64,000 nucleotides of DNA from Vampirovibrio chlorellavorus (GCA_001858525.1 LAPX01000007.1:62001-126000); one strand, 5' to 3'. Counted from the first letter of the stretch, positions 51,818-61,914 are shown. Translations and numbers: made by a program. Notes: generated by a model not told the origin, from the letters alone.

Positions 51818-54478
51818 ATGACCTTTAAAAAAACCGCCGTACTGGGACTGAGTACCCTGTTGTTAAGCGGCCAATTGATACTACCCGAAGTTCAGGCCTT
51901 ACCATTAATGGCCAGCACTCAACTACAAGGCAACCCGCAACTGCAAAAAATGATTCAGGGGCCCTTGTACAGTTCGATGCCCTTGAACAACAAACACGCA
52001 AAAGGGCAAAAGCAAGGCATTCTGGAATGGTGGAAAAACCCACTGGGCTTACTGCATAACAGCACACTGGCCTTCACCGCCAAAAGCACACCGTTGCAGT
52101 TAATTAATCAGGCTGTCGTGCCCTTGCCTTTCTCAAAGCCCGTTTCTAAACGACAAGCCGCCAAAAACACCCAAGCCAAACCGAAACTGATCGTCACCAA
52201 ACCCGGTCACGAGAAAAATCTCAAACCAGTCATTCAGGCGAGCAAACCGATTGAGCCCACCAGCAAACCCAATGCGAGCCTAAAGCAAAATAATCCGGAG
52301 CCAAACAACACGGCCAAAACCAACCTGAACCAGCCGAAGCCAGAGCATCGCATTGAGCCTGAGGAGGCGGCCAGCCAGATCCCCCAGCCCCAAATCAATC
52401 CTGCCAAGATCACTTATAAGCAGGTATTTGTACCGCAAACACAAGATAAAAAATCGGCCTCCACGAGCCAAGCAAAGCAAACCGCGGTCAATCCGATTTT
52501 CCATCCCATTTATCAAACTTATGATCCCACAGAGCATCAAATTGCCAGCAAACCCAAGAGCAAGCAATTTGAAGCCTTCCAGATGCTGGCCACCAGCGCC
52601 CTGGATCAGTTGACCATGAACACCAAAACCAGTGATCTGGTCTATACCCCGGCCCTGGATACCAGCAGCGCCGCGAACGATACCTATAACAACCGCAGCA
52701 ATTTAAAAGTGCTGAAATCCGGCATCAGCCAGAAAATGACCAGCGTGGATCTGACCATCGGTAAAGCCGAAGTCATTTACCTGAGCCGTCCAGCCTCCCG
52801 GGTTTCCGTGAGCAATCCGGAAGTGGCCACTGCTGTCATCATCAGCCCTACCCAAATCCAGTTGGTGGGTAAGGCAGTGGGTGTGGCCAACTTGCTGGTC
52901 TGGGGAGATATGGTTTCCCCCGATCACACCGTGGTTGACATCAACGTGCACAAAGATGTCTCGGTTCTGGTGAATCAGTTGCGCTATGTGGACCCCGGCA
53001 TTCAAATTGTCCCCCTGGCCGCCGAAGACACCGTCATTCTGACCGGTCAGGCCGAAACCCGTGAAACCGCCCAACTGGCAGTAGAAATGGCCAAGGCGTT
53101 TTTCGGCAAAAGTACCAACATGGCATCCACCAACGGTAATGGCCCCAACTCTCAGGCACCCGGCTCCGCCATTCCTGGGTTAAACTCCAATGTGATCAAC
53201 CTGCTCAAGGTTAAAGGCGAACCTTCCACCAAAATTGAACTGGTGCGTCAACGCCTAATCGACATTGATCCCAACATTCACATTGATGTGGTTCCGGGCC
53301 CGGATGGCGATGAAAAAGTCATTTTGACCGGACGGGTGGCCACGGCCAGCATTGCTTCCAAAGCCTTGAACTTGGCCAGCGTGTTTTATGGCCAGCCCGG
53401 CATGAAAATGATTACCGCCCAGGGTGGAAACGATTTTACCCGCATGCAAGTCAATGGTTCCTCTAGCTCCTCATCAGGCGGCGGAAGTACTGCCAGTACC
53501 CAAAGTGGCAGTGCGGCAGGCGGGGCCAATTTACTACAAGGCTCTGTCGTCACGGATGCCACCGGGAACGTGATCAGCATGTTGGAAATCGCCCAAAAAC
53601 CACAGATCAAATGCAGTATCAAATTCCTGGAACTGAATAAAACCTCACTGAATGCATTGGGCGGTAGTGTAAGCGGCATGAGCGGTAATACCGGTTTTTC
53701 CAGCTGGAGTGGGGTCCAAGGGGCCGCACCCGGTAAAGCCATCTCCGCGCTCAGCAGTCAAGATATGTCAGGCGCTGCCTTTCTTAATACCAGAACGCAG
53801 TCTAGTGCTGCCGCTACAGGAAGCAACTTAATTCAAAGCAGGTTTAACGAAGTCTATCAAAATGGCATCACCCAGGTGCTCACCATCAACAACCAGGTGG
53901 CGGCAGCACTACAAGCCTTACAAGAGCGGCGCCAGGTCCGCACGTTGGCAGAACCCACCTTGACCCTGCTCAGTGGTGAACAAGGTAGTTTTCTAGCCGG
54001 TGGTGAAATCCCCATCGCCTTTGTGGGTGGCCAGGGTCAGGTCACTATTGAATACAAGGAATTCGGGATTCGCCTGAACCTGCTGCCCAACGTGACCGAT
54101 GACGGCAAAATCCAGATGCAGGTGGCGCCTGAGGTCAGCTCGCTGGATCAGGCCAATGGCGTTTCCACCAACTCGGTCAGTGTGCCCGCCTTTATTACAC
54201 GGCGTATGAACACCACCCTACTGGTTGAGCCGGGCCAAAGCTTTATTCTGGCGGGACTTTACAACCAGCAGGACACGGACTCCATGAGCCGCTTCCCCGG
54301 GCTGGGTTCCATCCCGGTGTTGGGCACTTTTTTCCGAAACACCTGGAACAGCCGCAGCAAAAGCGAAATGGTGGTTGTAATCCGCCCTGAAATCATCTAC
54401 AGCAACACGGGAAGCTCCAGTCCGCAGACCAGTTTTCTGCCGGTCAATGCCACCTCAACGGATTTGCAAAAAAAATAA
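51818..54478 (+). CDS. cpaC: Tad secretin CpaC/RcpA with long low-complexity amino region
   Basis: Outer-membrane secretin of 886 residues. A signal peptide (MTFKKTAVLGLSTLLLSGQLILPEVQA) is followed by about 280 residues of Lys/Pro/Asn-rich linker, then the CpaC domain (KMTSVDLTIGKAEVIYLSRPASRVSVSNPEVA), a BON-like repeat region, and the secretin barrel (PTLTLLSGEQGSFLAGGEIPI, FGIRLNLLPNV, SFILAGLYNQQD, PVLGTFFR). CpaC proteins are usually 450-600 residues; the linker accounts for most of the excess. GGAGAG precedes the ATG. Confidence 0.94.
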   Translation: MTFKKTAVLGLSTLLLSGQLILPEVQALPLMASTQLQGNPQLQKMIQGPLYSSMPLNNKHAKGQKQGILEWWKNPLGLLHNSTLAFTAKSTPLQLINQAVVPLPFSKPVSKRQAAKNTQAKPKLIVTKPGHEKNLKPVIQASKPIEPTSKPNASLKQNNPEPNNTAKTNLNQPKPEHRIEPEEAASQIPQPQINPAKITYKQVFVPQTQDKKSASTSQAKQTAVNPIFHPIYQTYDPTEHQIASKPKSKQFEAFQMLATSALDQLTMNTKTSDLVYTPALDTSSAANDTYNNRSNLKVLKSGISQKMTSVDLTIGKAEVIYLSRPASRVSVSNPEVATAVIISPTQIQLVGKAVGVANLLVWGDMVSPDHTVVDINVHKDVSVLVNQLRYVDPGIQIVPLAAEDTVILTGQAETRETAQLAVEMAKAFFGKSTNMASTNGNGPNSQAPGSAIPGLNSNVINLLKVKGEPSTKIELVRQRLIDIDPNIHIDVVPGPDGDEKVILTGRVATASIASKALNLASVFYGQPGMKMITAQGGNDFTRMQVNGSSSSSSGGGSTASTQSGSAAGGANLLQGSVVTDATGNVISMLEIAQKPQIKCSIKFLELNKTSLNALGGSVSGMSGNTGFSSWSGVQGAAPGKAISALSSQDMSGAAFLNTRTQSSAAATGSNLIQSRFNEVYQNGITQVLTINNQVAAALQALQERRQVRTLAEPTLTLLSGEQGSFLAGGEIPIAFVGGQGQVTIEYKEFGIRLNLLPNVTDDGKIQMQVAPEVSSLDQANGVSTNSVSVPAFITRRMNTTLLVEPGQSFILAGLYNQQDTDSMSRFPGLGSIPVLGTFFRNTWNSRSKSEMVVVIRPEIIYSNTGSSSPQTSFLPVNATSTDLQKK

Positions 54479-54514
54479 ATTCAAGTCCCAACGATTCCAA
54501 CCGATGATAGAAGT

Positions 54515-54544
54515 GATGCCCATGTGCCCTGCCATATGGGCATC
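54515..54544 (+). other. Hairpin between cpaC and cpaE
   Basis: GATGCCCAT (54515-54523) pairs perfectly with ATGGGCATC (54536-54544). No T-run follows, so it is more likely an mRNA-stability or processing element than a terminator. Confidence 0.6.
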
Positions 54545-54623
54545 CTACCCCCCTCCCGAAAACCAAAAGTGTTTTCCACATCTAACTCTGCGTTGTAATG
54601 AAATGGAATGAGTCTGCTCACCG

Positions 54624-55907
54624 ATGAATTCATTTAAAGTCGTTGCCGTTGCCAGTTCCGAGGAAACTCGGCTAAGCCTGTACAACCAACTGCAGGCCCT
54701 GGACTTTATTGAATTTAATGGCGTTTACATTGAATTATCCGATGCCGTGCGGGAATGTCAGGAAGTCGGGCCGGATGTGATTTTGGTGGACCTGACCGCC
54801 AGAGAACTGGACGCCGGATTATTCATTCAAGCCATCAGCATGAACCCGGAAACGCCTTGCGTCATCTTCGCCCTACACCGGGAAATGGATCTAACCGTTT
54901 TCAAGGAAAGCATCCGCCAGGGAGCCAAGGAATTCATTCAATACCCGGAAGACAAACCAGGGCTGGAAGTGGCATTAAAAAAACACTTCAATTACCTCAG
55001 CCGTCTGTCCTCCCAAAACCTCAAAAACCAGGCCAGCCAAAAAAGCGCCGATGACGTTCCGGCCAACGGAAAAATTATTGCCTGCTTTGCCAGCAAAGGT
55101 GGCGTGGGATGCTCCACAGTGGCCGTGAATCTGGCCCACGAATTGCACGCCCTGAAAAATTTATCCGTGGCTTTTGTCGATCTGGATCAGGTTTTCTGCA
55201 ACAGCGCCATTATGCTGAATCACAAGCCCAGCTATTCGTTGGGGGATATCGCGGAAAACGATCCCAAGGACGTGGATGAATCCATGCTGAACAAGATTAT
55301 CGTCAAACACGAATCCGGCCTGCATGTGGTGGTAGGCAGCAAAAGCGTACTGGATGACAACGAGATGATCTCGGCCGAATTGCTGGAAAAAGCGCTGGAT
55401 TATCTCACGCTGAAACACCATTTTGTGATCATCGACTTACCCACCCACGTTCTGGATCCCTACCACCAATACGTGGTGGAGCGGGCTGATGACATTCTTC
55501 TCATCTCCGCACCGGATATTCCCAGTTTGTACCGTACCCGTCAATACCTGGATCTGGCCCAAAAATACCTGGACATGCGTAAGGTCAAAATGGTGCTGAA
55601 CCGGTATAACCTCAAAGCCGCTTACCGCATGAGCAATCAGGATGTGGAAAGTGAATTTCGGTACGAGATTTTCGCCCGATTGCCCAACGATTGGGAACTC
55701 AACGTAGAGGCCAACAGTTTCGGCTCCAGCCTAAGTAAGGTCAATCCCAAGTCTGATCTGGTCAAGGCACTGCAAAAGCTGGCCTTGCAATTAACCGGAA
55801 AAGAAGATACCAGCGCCGAGCCAAATGGCAAGCCTGCCAACGGCAATGGCCTCCTGGGTAAACTCTTTACGGCCAAAAACGAACCGAACCAACCCAAACG
55901 CACATAA
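54624..55907 (+). CDS. cpaE: CpaE/TadZ-like MinD-family ATPase
   Basis: Protein of 427 residues: a receiver-like amino domain (VVAVASSEETRLSLYNQLQ, DVILVDLTARELDAGLFIQ) and a MinD/ParA ATPase with deviant Walker A (CFASKGGVGCSTVAVNLAHEL, about residue 155) and VAFVDLDQVFCNSAIML. CpaE/TadZ localises the Tad machine at the cell pole. The last 40 residues are Asn/Pro/Lys-rich. Cytoplasmic. Confidence 0.93.
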   Translation: MNSFKVVAVASSEETRLSLYNQLQALDFIEFNGVYIELSDAVRECQEVGPDVILVDLTARELDAGLFIQAISMNPETPCVIFALHREMDLTVFKESIRQGAKEFIQYPEDKPGLEVALKKHFNYLSRLSSQNLKNQASQKSADDVPANGKIIACFASKGGVGCSTVAVNLAHELHALKNLSVAFVDLDQVFCNSAIMLNHKPSYSLGDIAENDPKDVDESMLNKIIVKHESGLHVVVGSKSVLDDNEMISAELLEKALDYLTLKHHFVIIDLPTHVLDPYHQYVVERADDILLISAPDIPSLYRTRQYLDLAQKYLDMRKVKMVLNRYNLKAAYRMSNQDVESEFRYEIFARLPNDWELNVEANSFGSSLSKVNPKSDLVKALQKLALQLTGKEDTSAEPNGKPANGNGLLGKLFTAKNEPNQPKRT

Positions 55908-55986
55908 AAGCAACTTTAAACTGATTCACAAACTGGTATTTTCCATCAAAAACTGGGCATATCAGCATTAAAAGGATCAATGACCC

Positions 55987-57432
55987 ATGTCTCTATCCAG
56001 GCAAAATCGATGGGGTTTTGGCAAAAAAGACGCCCCCAACAACCCGGAGCCTGAAACCCTTCAGGCCGGAATACCCGCAGAGGCAACGCCTGCTGGTGGC
56101 AGCAGCCCGCCAAAATTCAGTCAGTCATCCAGCCCATCCGCTGCACCCAAGCCTAAAAAAGAGGTCACCCCTGAAGATCCTTACTATGAGCTGAAATCCA
56201 ACATTCACCGTCGATTGATTGAAGAGATTGATCTCAATCAACTGATGGAAAAAGGCAGCACCGGATTACGCGATCAAATCCGGGATGCCATCAGCCACCT
56301 GCTGATGGAAGAAAGCAATCTACTGACGCTATCAGAGCGGGACCGCCTGATTGAGGACATTGTCAACGAAGCCATGGGGTTGGGGCCGCTGGAGCAATTG
56401 CTTCGCGATCAGTCCATCAGCGAGATTATGATTCTGGGACCGCATCTGGTGTATGTGGAACGCAATGGCAAACTCACCGAGTCCAAGGTGCGCTTTAAAG
56501 ACGATGGCCATTTGCTGCAAATTATCGACCGCATTGTATCCGCAGTGGGTCGGCGGGTGGATGAAACCCAGCCACTGTGCGATGCCCGCCTGAAAGACGG
56601 CTCCCGGTTCAACTGCGTCATTCCGCCTTTGGCCCTGGATGGCCCGCTGGTAACCATTCGGAAGTTTTCCAAAGATCCGCTGACTGTGCAGGATTTGATC
56701 AACTTTGGCTCCCTCACGCCAGAATCAGCAGAGTTGCTGCGAGGGTTTGTGCAAGGCCGCATGAATATTGTTATTTCAGGGGGTACCGGCTCCGGTAAAA
56801 CCACCCTGTTAAACGTCCTCTCCAGCTTCATTCCGGATGATGAGCGGATTGTGACCATTGAAGATACCGCCGAATTACAGCTGCAACAAAAGCACGTGGC
56901 CCGCATGGAAACCCGTCCGCCCAACCTGGAAGGACGGGGCGAAATTACCATGCGCGACTTGGTTAAAAACTCACTGCGGATGCGTCCCGAGCGGATTGTG
57001 GTCGGTGAGTGCCGTTCCGGCGAAACCCTGGATATGCTGCAAGCCATGAACACCGGCCACGATGGCTCACTCACCACACTACACGCCAATACCCCCCGCG
57101 ATGCCATTCGACGCATGGAAACCATGGTAATGATGGCCGGTTACGACTTGCCCCAAAAGGCCATTCGGGAGCAAATCGCCTCGGCCGTACACGTCATCAT
57201 TCAGGCCAGCCGCTTGAGCGATGGAAGTCGCCGGGTCATGAACATCACTGAAGTGGTGGGAATGGAAGGCGAAGTGGTGCTGCTTCAGGATATTTTCCAC
57301 TTTGTGCAGCAAGGCGTGGATGAAAACAACAAAATCATCGGCGCATTCAAGCCCACCGGTATCCGTCCCAAATTCCTGGATATTCTCAAAGCGGAAGGTA
57401 TTGAAATTGACGAATCGCTCTTTGCGCTATAG
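55987..57432 (+). CDS. cpaF: Tad secretion ATPase CpaF/TadA
   Basis: Hexameric type II/IV secretion ATPase of 481 residues that powers pilus extension (and, in some Tad systems, retraction). NIVISGGTGSGKTTLLNVLSS is the Walker A, VTIEDTAELQL the Asp box, MRPERIVVGECRSGETLDMLQAMNTGHDGSLTTLHANTP the Walker B and His box. A Pro/Ser-rich amino end of 60 residues precedes the usual helical domain. Confidence 0.96.
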   Translation: MSLSRQNRWGFGKKDAPNNPEPETLQAGIPAEATPAGGSSPPKFSQSSSPSAAPKPKKEVTPEDPYYELKSNIHRRLIEEIDLNQLMEKGSTGLRDQIRDAISHLLMEESNLLTLSERDRLIEDIVNEAMGLGPLEQLLRDQSISEIMILGPHLVYVERNGKLTESKVRFKDDGHLLQIIDRIVSAVGRRVDETQPLCDARLKDGSRFNCVIPPLALDGPLVTIRKFSKDPLTVQDLINFGSLTPESAELLRGFVQGRMNIVISGGTGSGKTTLLNVLSSFIPDDERIVTIEDTAELQLQQKHVARMETRPPNLEGRGEITMRDLVKNSLRMRPERIVVGECRSGETLDMLQAMNTGHDGSLTTLHANTPRDAIRRMETMVMMAGYDLPQKAIREQIASAVHVIIQASRLSDGSRRVMNITEVVGMEGEVVLLQDIFHFVQQGVDENNKIIGAFKPTGIRPKFLDILKAEGIEIDESLFAL

Positions 57433-57456
57433 AGCTTACGTTGAGGATTCACCCCC

Positions 57457-58413
57457 ATGGACAACAACATTTATATCAGTCTGATTCCCGGCATTGCCCT
57501 GATTTCCCTGGCAATGTGGGCCTACGAAACCTTTTTCAAAAAACAGGTCCAGGCCCAGGAGCACATTCAAAACCTGCTCAGTACACCCACGGCACAAGGA
57601 AAGCCCGGTAAAGAGCAGGAAAACATTTTAAAACGTCGCAAAAAAAATACCACGGGCAAAGCTACCAAAGCCGAAGAACTGGAAATCAAGCTGGAACGAG
57701 CCAACATGCTCATTACCACCCAAGAGTTTTATATGATTTCAGCAGGAACCGCAGTGGGCGGCGGCCTGCTCGGCTGGCTGATTACCGGGCAAAATTTATT
57801 GCTGGCACTACCCATTGCCGGTGCTTGCACGGCACTGCCTTATGGCTTTATGACCCTTAAAATCATGCTGCGCATGAAAAAGGCATCCTCCCAGTTTGCC
57901 GATGTTTTAAACAGCATGGTCAATGCCTTTAAAACCGGCTTTGGTTTTAGCCGGGCTGTGCAAATGATTGCCGACAATTACGACGATCCGTGGGGCACTG
58001 AATTTGGCAAAATGGCCGCCGAAATGAATTTGGGAGCTACCATGGAAGATGCCCTATACAGCCTTTCCAGCCGGGTTCCCTCCCCGGATGTGGATCTGTT
58101 TGTAACCGCACTGCTCATCCAAAAGGAAACCGGTGGCAGTATGGCCGAACTTCTGGGAAACCTGTCCCATACCATTCGGGAGCGCTACAAACTGTTTCAG
58201 AAAGTAGGCGCCATTTCCGCCCAGGGCAAACTGTCCGCAGGAATTGTCTGCTGTGTACCATTGCTGCTCTGCCTCATTATGTATATGTTTCTGCCGGAAG
58301 CCACCACCAAATTCGTAACCAACCCCATTGGCATCGTGCTTCTGGCAATAGCTGGCTTTTGGGTCTGCTGCGGCATTGGTGTTCTGTACAAAATTGTGCA
58401 AATTGAGGTCTAA
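57457..58413 (+). CDS. tadB: Tad inner-membrane platform protein TadB
   Basis: GspF/T2SSF-family protein of 318 residues. An amino-terminal membrane segment (SLIPGIALISLAMWAYETF), a basic linker, a segment pair (GGGLLGWLITGQNLLLALPIAG), the T2SSF domain (FADVLNSMVNAFKTGFGFSRAVQMI, LLIQKETGGSMAELLGNLSHTIRER), and two carboxy-terminal segments. 24 bases after cpaF and 3 before tadC. Confidence 0.93.
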   Translation: MDNNIYISLIPGIALISLAMWAYETFFKKQVQAQEHIQNLLSTPTAQGKPGKEQENILKRRKKNTTGKATKAEELEIKLERANMLITTQEFYMISAGTAVGGGLLGWLITGQNLLLALPIAGACTALPYGFMTLKIMLRMKKASSQFADVLNSMVNAFKTGFGFSRAVQMIADNYDDPWGTEFGKMAAEMNLGATMEDALYSLSSRVPSPDVDLFVTALLIQKETGGSMAELLGNLSHTIRERYKLFQKVGAISAQGKLSAGIVCCVPLLLCLIMYMFLPEATTKFVTNPIGIVLLAIAGFWVCCGIGVLYKIVQIEV

Positions 58414-58416
58414 CCC

Positions 58417-59382
58417 ATGCAACTGGCTCTGATGATTCTCTGTTTGTTAGGCACAGCAGCCTTCCTGCTTTTAGGTCTCAAGGCCAATCAGGAAGACGGG
58501 CAGGTACAAGCTCGCATTAACTCCCTTAGTCAACGAGAAGCAAAAAAGCAAACCAGCAGAGCCAAGCAACTGGAAAACAGTTTTTCCCATCGGGTTATTT
58601 TTCCACTGGCACAAATGGTTTTTGACAGAACTCAGGCCATTATTCCTTTAAGCAGCAAATCCTGGGTAAAGTCCAAACTCATCCAGGCTGGCTATCAAAA
58701 GGCACATTACCAAAAGACGTTTTTGGGCATTCAGTTACTCTGTACCGTCATTTTGTTTGGTTTGTTTTTCAGTCTGATTTCACTGGTTGGAAAATTCAGC
58801 GGCACAATCGGCGTCAGTGTGGCCCTTGCCTTTGGCTTAGCAGGCTATGGTTTACCCATGCTGTGGTTGACCCAACAGGCTCAAAAACGGCAAGAAGGTA
58901 TTCAAAAATCGCTGGCCGATTTTTTAGATCTGCTGGTCATTTGTATGGAAGCGGGCCTAGGCCTCGATGTGGCCATCAACAAGATTACCAGCCTGAAGTC
59001 AGTGAAAACCTCGACCTACTTGCGAGAGGAATTAACCCGATACACGCGTGACGTGGGCTTTGGGCGCAGCCGCAAAGACGCCTTGCTGGACATGGCTGAT
59101 CGCACTGGGGTCGATGATTTGAATGCCATCATTAACGCCATTGTTCAATCGTACGAAATGGGAACCAGCGTGGCCCATACCCTTCGGGTTCAAGCCGACT
59201 CTCTCAGAACCAAACGATTAACCAAGGCCGAAGAAAAAGCGAACAAAATCCCGGTAAAAATGGTCATCCCCATTTACATATTCTTATTCCCGGCCATCTT
59301 TGTGTGCATCTTTGGCCCCATCGGCATGGTCATGGTCGATGCGCTGAAGGGAATTTTCACAGGAGCCAGTGCAATGGGCTAG
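58417..59382 (+). CDS. tadC: Tad inner-membrane platform protein TadC
   Basis: T2SSF-family protein of 321 residues, partner of TadB. Membrane segments at LALMILCLLGTAAFLLLGL, LLCTVILFGLFFSLISLVG and IPIYIFLFPAIFVCIFGPIGMVMV flank the T2SSF motif (LADFLDLLVICMEAGLGLDVAINKI). It closes the contiguous tad genes; no prepilin peptidase (cpaA/tadV) or tadG/tadD lies in the window. Confidence 0.93.
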   Translation: MQLALMILCLLGTAAFLLLGLKANQEDGQVQARINSLSQREAKKQTSRAKQLENSFSHRVIFPLAQMVFDRTQAIIPLSSKSWVKSKLIQAGYQKAHYQKTFLGIQLLCTVILFGLFFSLISLVGKFSGTIGVSVALAFGLAGYGLPMLWLTQQAQKRQEGIQKSLADFLDLLVICMEAGLGLDVAINKITSLKSVKTSTYLREELTRYTRDVGFGRSRKDALLDMADRTGVDDLNAIINAIVQSYEMGTSVAHTLRVQADSLRTKRLTKAEEKANKIPVKMVIPIYIFLFPAIFVCIFGPIGMVMVDALKGIFTGASAMG

Positions 59383-59763
59383 AAAGGAACTTTTATCAAG
59401 GAATCATCCGGGTGTTTCCACGAAGAAGATCCTTAAAAGAGTGTAAGATTGACACTTTCCAGCGCTTCCCCCAAAAAAGTTTCTCTTTACAATTTCGATG
59501 AATTTAATTATCATAATAAGAAATTAATCTCATCTTTGAGTGACGAATTTACAGGAACTTAAAGACTTCTCGGATTCAGGTTTTTATAGCAGCCAGTCCT
59601 TGGCAGCTTTTATATTAAAAATGGTTCATCGATGCGCTCTGAAATTCAGAATTTGCTGAGCTTTCAAGTTGCTTGAATTTTTTAAAAAGATTTATTAGCT
59701 ATCCATCCACACCTATTGAAAAATAGGTGATTTGGAACAATTGGTGACGAGTGAGGTAAAAAC

Positions 59764-59791
59764 AAGGCGGGCTTCAAACCCCGCTTTTTCT
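59764..59791 (+). terminator. Rho-independent terminator downstream of tad locus
   Basis: GCGGG (59767-59771) pairs with CCCGC (59780-59784), extended by A-T pairs, then TTTTTCTTTT. Confidence 0.82.
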
Positions 59792-59823
59792 TTTGTCACC
59801 CAAATGCAGTATGGGGTTAAGCA

Positions 59824-59852
59824 TTGTCAAAACGTAAAATTTCGTGTATGTT
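59824..59852 (+). promoter_or_regulatory. Possible sigma-70 promoter of the chemoreceptor gene
   Basis: TTGTCA (59824-59829) and TATGTT (59847-59852), spaced by 17 bases, about 195 bases before the start codon. It is not a sigma-28 site, although many chemoreceptors use one. Confidence 0.45.
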
Positions 59853-60046
59853 GCTTATATATTTTTATCATCCTATATCGTTCTCGTTTATAGTTCTCGG
59901 TTCAGGAATTCAAAATAAACAAAGTTCGTTTTCGTAAAGCGATCTAAATCAGCTAAAACAAGCGATTGAAACCATCATGCGGGACATTAAAGTGCCCAGC
60001 ATTCATTTTGGGTTGGAGTTATTGTGAAATTTAAGGGAATCCATTA

Positions 60047-61573
60047 ATGCAAGCCAGCAACGATCGAGACGCACGCCTTAGCTTCTTGAATATTGATTCT
60101 CAAGCCTGTCAAAGCCTCAAGGAGATTTCTCCAGTCCTGGAGCTCCATCTGGATAGCGTGCTGGACGGATTTTATAATCATATCTTCCAGTGGCCAGAAT
60201 TGAAGGCCAAATTTGCCAACGATGCCCGGGTATCCTACGCCAAAAAAGCGCAGGCCGAGCATTGGAAAATGCTGTTTTCCGGACGATTCGATACCCTTTA
60301 TATGGAACGAATCAACACCGTAGGGAAGACTCACGAGCAAAAGGCCATTGAACCCCGCTTTTACCTGGGAGGCTATTGCTTTGCCCTCACAGAATTAATG
60401 GCCACTGTGTTTGAGCACTACTCCCAAAAAGGCAAAAAGCAGCAGGACTTTATCCCGGTGATGCAAAGCATCCTGAAAGCAGCCTTTCTGGATATGGACA
60501 TGGCCATTACTATTTATAACGATACCGTCAAGAAAACCGCTGCCGATAAGCTGTCCAATTCATTAACGGATGTGCTGGGTAAAGTCTCTGAGGTGGACGA
60601 AAACGTGAACACCCTGGCCAGCGCCGTGGAAGAATCGACGGCCAATATCCGCCAGGTCCTGCAGTCCAGTGGTCAGGTTGAGAAAAACGTCAATGATGTG
60701 GGCGACAGCGCCAATCAGGTTTCTGACAATATGCAAACCGTTTCCGCGGCGACTGAAGAAATGTCGATGGCCATCAATACGGTGGCAGCCGCCATGGAGC
60801 AGATGGAAGCATCCTTGAAAGAAGTATCCAGCAATGCGGCCAAGGCCTCCAGCGTGGCCAACAACGCCGTAACCAAAGCGGAAGGAACCAAGGCCACAGT
60901 GGGCCAACTCGGGGTTTCTGCGGATGAAATTGGTAAGATCGTGGGCATCATTAAAGACATTGCCTCACAGACCAACCTGCTCGCCTTAAACGCCACCATT
61001 GAAGCGGCCAGTGCCGGGGAGGCAGGCAAAGGCTTTGCCGTTGTGGCCAACGAAGTCAAAGCGCTGGCCAAGCAATCCGCGCAAGCCTCTGAAACCATTC
61101 GCAACCAGGTCGAGGAAATGCAGGGAAACACCCGAACCTCCATTCAGGCCATCAATGAAATCACCGAAATCATTGAGGAAATGAATGAGATCAACCATAC
61201 CATTGCCGGTGCCGTTGAGGAGCAGACAGCCACCTCCAATGAAATCGCCAAAAACATTACAGATACCGCAAGAGCCGCCCAAGACGTTGCCCAAAACATC
61301 AGTGTTTCAACTGCTTTAGCAAATGATGTTGCCGCTAGCGTTGATGAATCGAAAATCGCCTTTGCCCAAATCAACCAAAATCTGGAAGAATTGAGCCTGG
61401 GAGCCCAGGATATGGCCAAAGCGGCAGCCAATTCAGCGGTCCGGGCTTCTCAGATTACGGAAGACATCAAAGCGACTATCAACGAGTCCTCTTCCAGTGA
61501 AAATCGACCCAAGCTGGTGACGCACCCGGAGTTCCAGGAAGCCATGCGTCCAGCCCAAACCACCATGATCTGA
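60047..61573 (+). CDS. Globin-coupled chemoreceptor (HemAT-like)
   Basis: Soluble methyl-accepting chemotaxis protein of 508 residues with no membrane segment. The first ~170 residues are a protoglobin-type sensor: [32 protein letters not shown], and [17 protein letters not shown], whose His96 is the likely proximal haem ligand. The signalling domain has the hairpin tip [42 protein letters not shown], flanked by coiled coil. HemAT proteins bind oxygen and steer aerotaxis through CheA/CheW. No che genes are adjacent. Confidence 0.93.
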   Translation: MQASNDRDARLSFLNIDSQACQSLKEISPVLELHLDSVLDGFYNHIFQWPELKAKFANDARVSYAKKAQAEHWKMLFSGRFDTLYMERINTVGKTHEQKAIEPRFYLGGYCFALTELMATVFEHYSQKGKKQQDFIPVMQSILKAAFLDMDMAITIYNDTVKKTAADKLSNSLTDVLGKVSEVDENVNTLASAVEESTANIRQVLQSSGQVEKNVNDVGDSANQVSDNMQTVSAATEEMSMAINTVAAAMEQMEASLKEVSSNAAKASSVANNAVTKAEGTKATVGQLGVSADEIGKIVGIIKDIASQTNLLALNATIEAASAGEAGKGFAVVANEVKALAKQSAQASETIRNQVEEMQGNTRTSIQAINEITEIIEEMNEINHTIAGAVEEQTATSNEIAKNITDTARAAQDVAQNISVSTALANDVAASVDESKIAFAQINQNLEELSLGAQDMAKAAANSAVRASQITEDIKATINESSSSENRPKLVTHPEFQEAMRPAQTTMI

Positions 61574-61593
61574 TTCTCATCCAACATCAAGTC

Positions 61594-61633
61594 AGGAGGA
61601 GTGCTTGTACCGTAGACAAGTGACTCCTCTTTT
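61594..61633 (+). terminator. Terminator of the chemoreceptor gene
   Basis: AGGAGGAGT (61594-61602) and CTTGT (61604-61608) pair with ACAAG (61616-61620) and ACTCCTCT (61623-61630), then TTTG. Confidence 0.85.
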
Positions 61634-61707
61634 GCTTTAATAGCCAAGTCAGGATCATTCTTGGCGTTCTCTAACGTCATTTAAGGTCAGTTTAAGAAGG
61701 TAGCGTT

Positions 61708-61914
61708 ATGGCTGATATCAAAACGATGCTGAGTCAAATGATTCAGAAGCCAGTTCAATCCAAACCGGAACAGCCTGCGGCAAGTGCCTCCAGCGCACAA
61801 AAAGCGGTTGACGCATTGACCCATTTCAGCAATCAGTTGAAATTTGGTGCCATTCGTTCCAACCTGAACCAACCCGCACTGCCTTACACGGCAACCAAAA
61901 GCTGGGTTGCTTAA
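61708..61914 (+). CDS. Small orphan protein, LKFGA motif
   Basis: Protein of 68 residues, mostly polar and helical (ADIKTMLSQMIQKPVQ, SSAQKAVDALTHFSNQ), then QLKFGAIRSNLNQPALPYT. I recognise no family. AAGAAGG lies before the ATG and the gene is bracketed by terminators on both sides, so it is expressed as its own unit. The LKFGA motif resembles LRFGA in the orphan at 47297-48100. Confidence 0.68.
   Translation: MADIKTMLSQMIQKPVQSKPEQPAASASSAQKAVDALTHFSNQLKFGAIRSNLNQPALPYTATKSWVA

Larger units (their letters stand above)
59383..60046. other. 664-base AT-rich gap between tadC and the chemoreceptor
   Basis: No protein gene found. It contains a perfect hairpin CACCTAT/ATAGGTG near 59709-59730, a rho-independent terminator at 59764-59791 and the chemoreceptor promoter at 59824-59852. 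The terminator is 380 bases from the tadC stop, so the tad mRNA has a long 3-prime end or a separate small RNA ends there. Confidence 0.5.
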
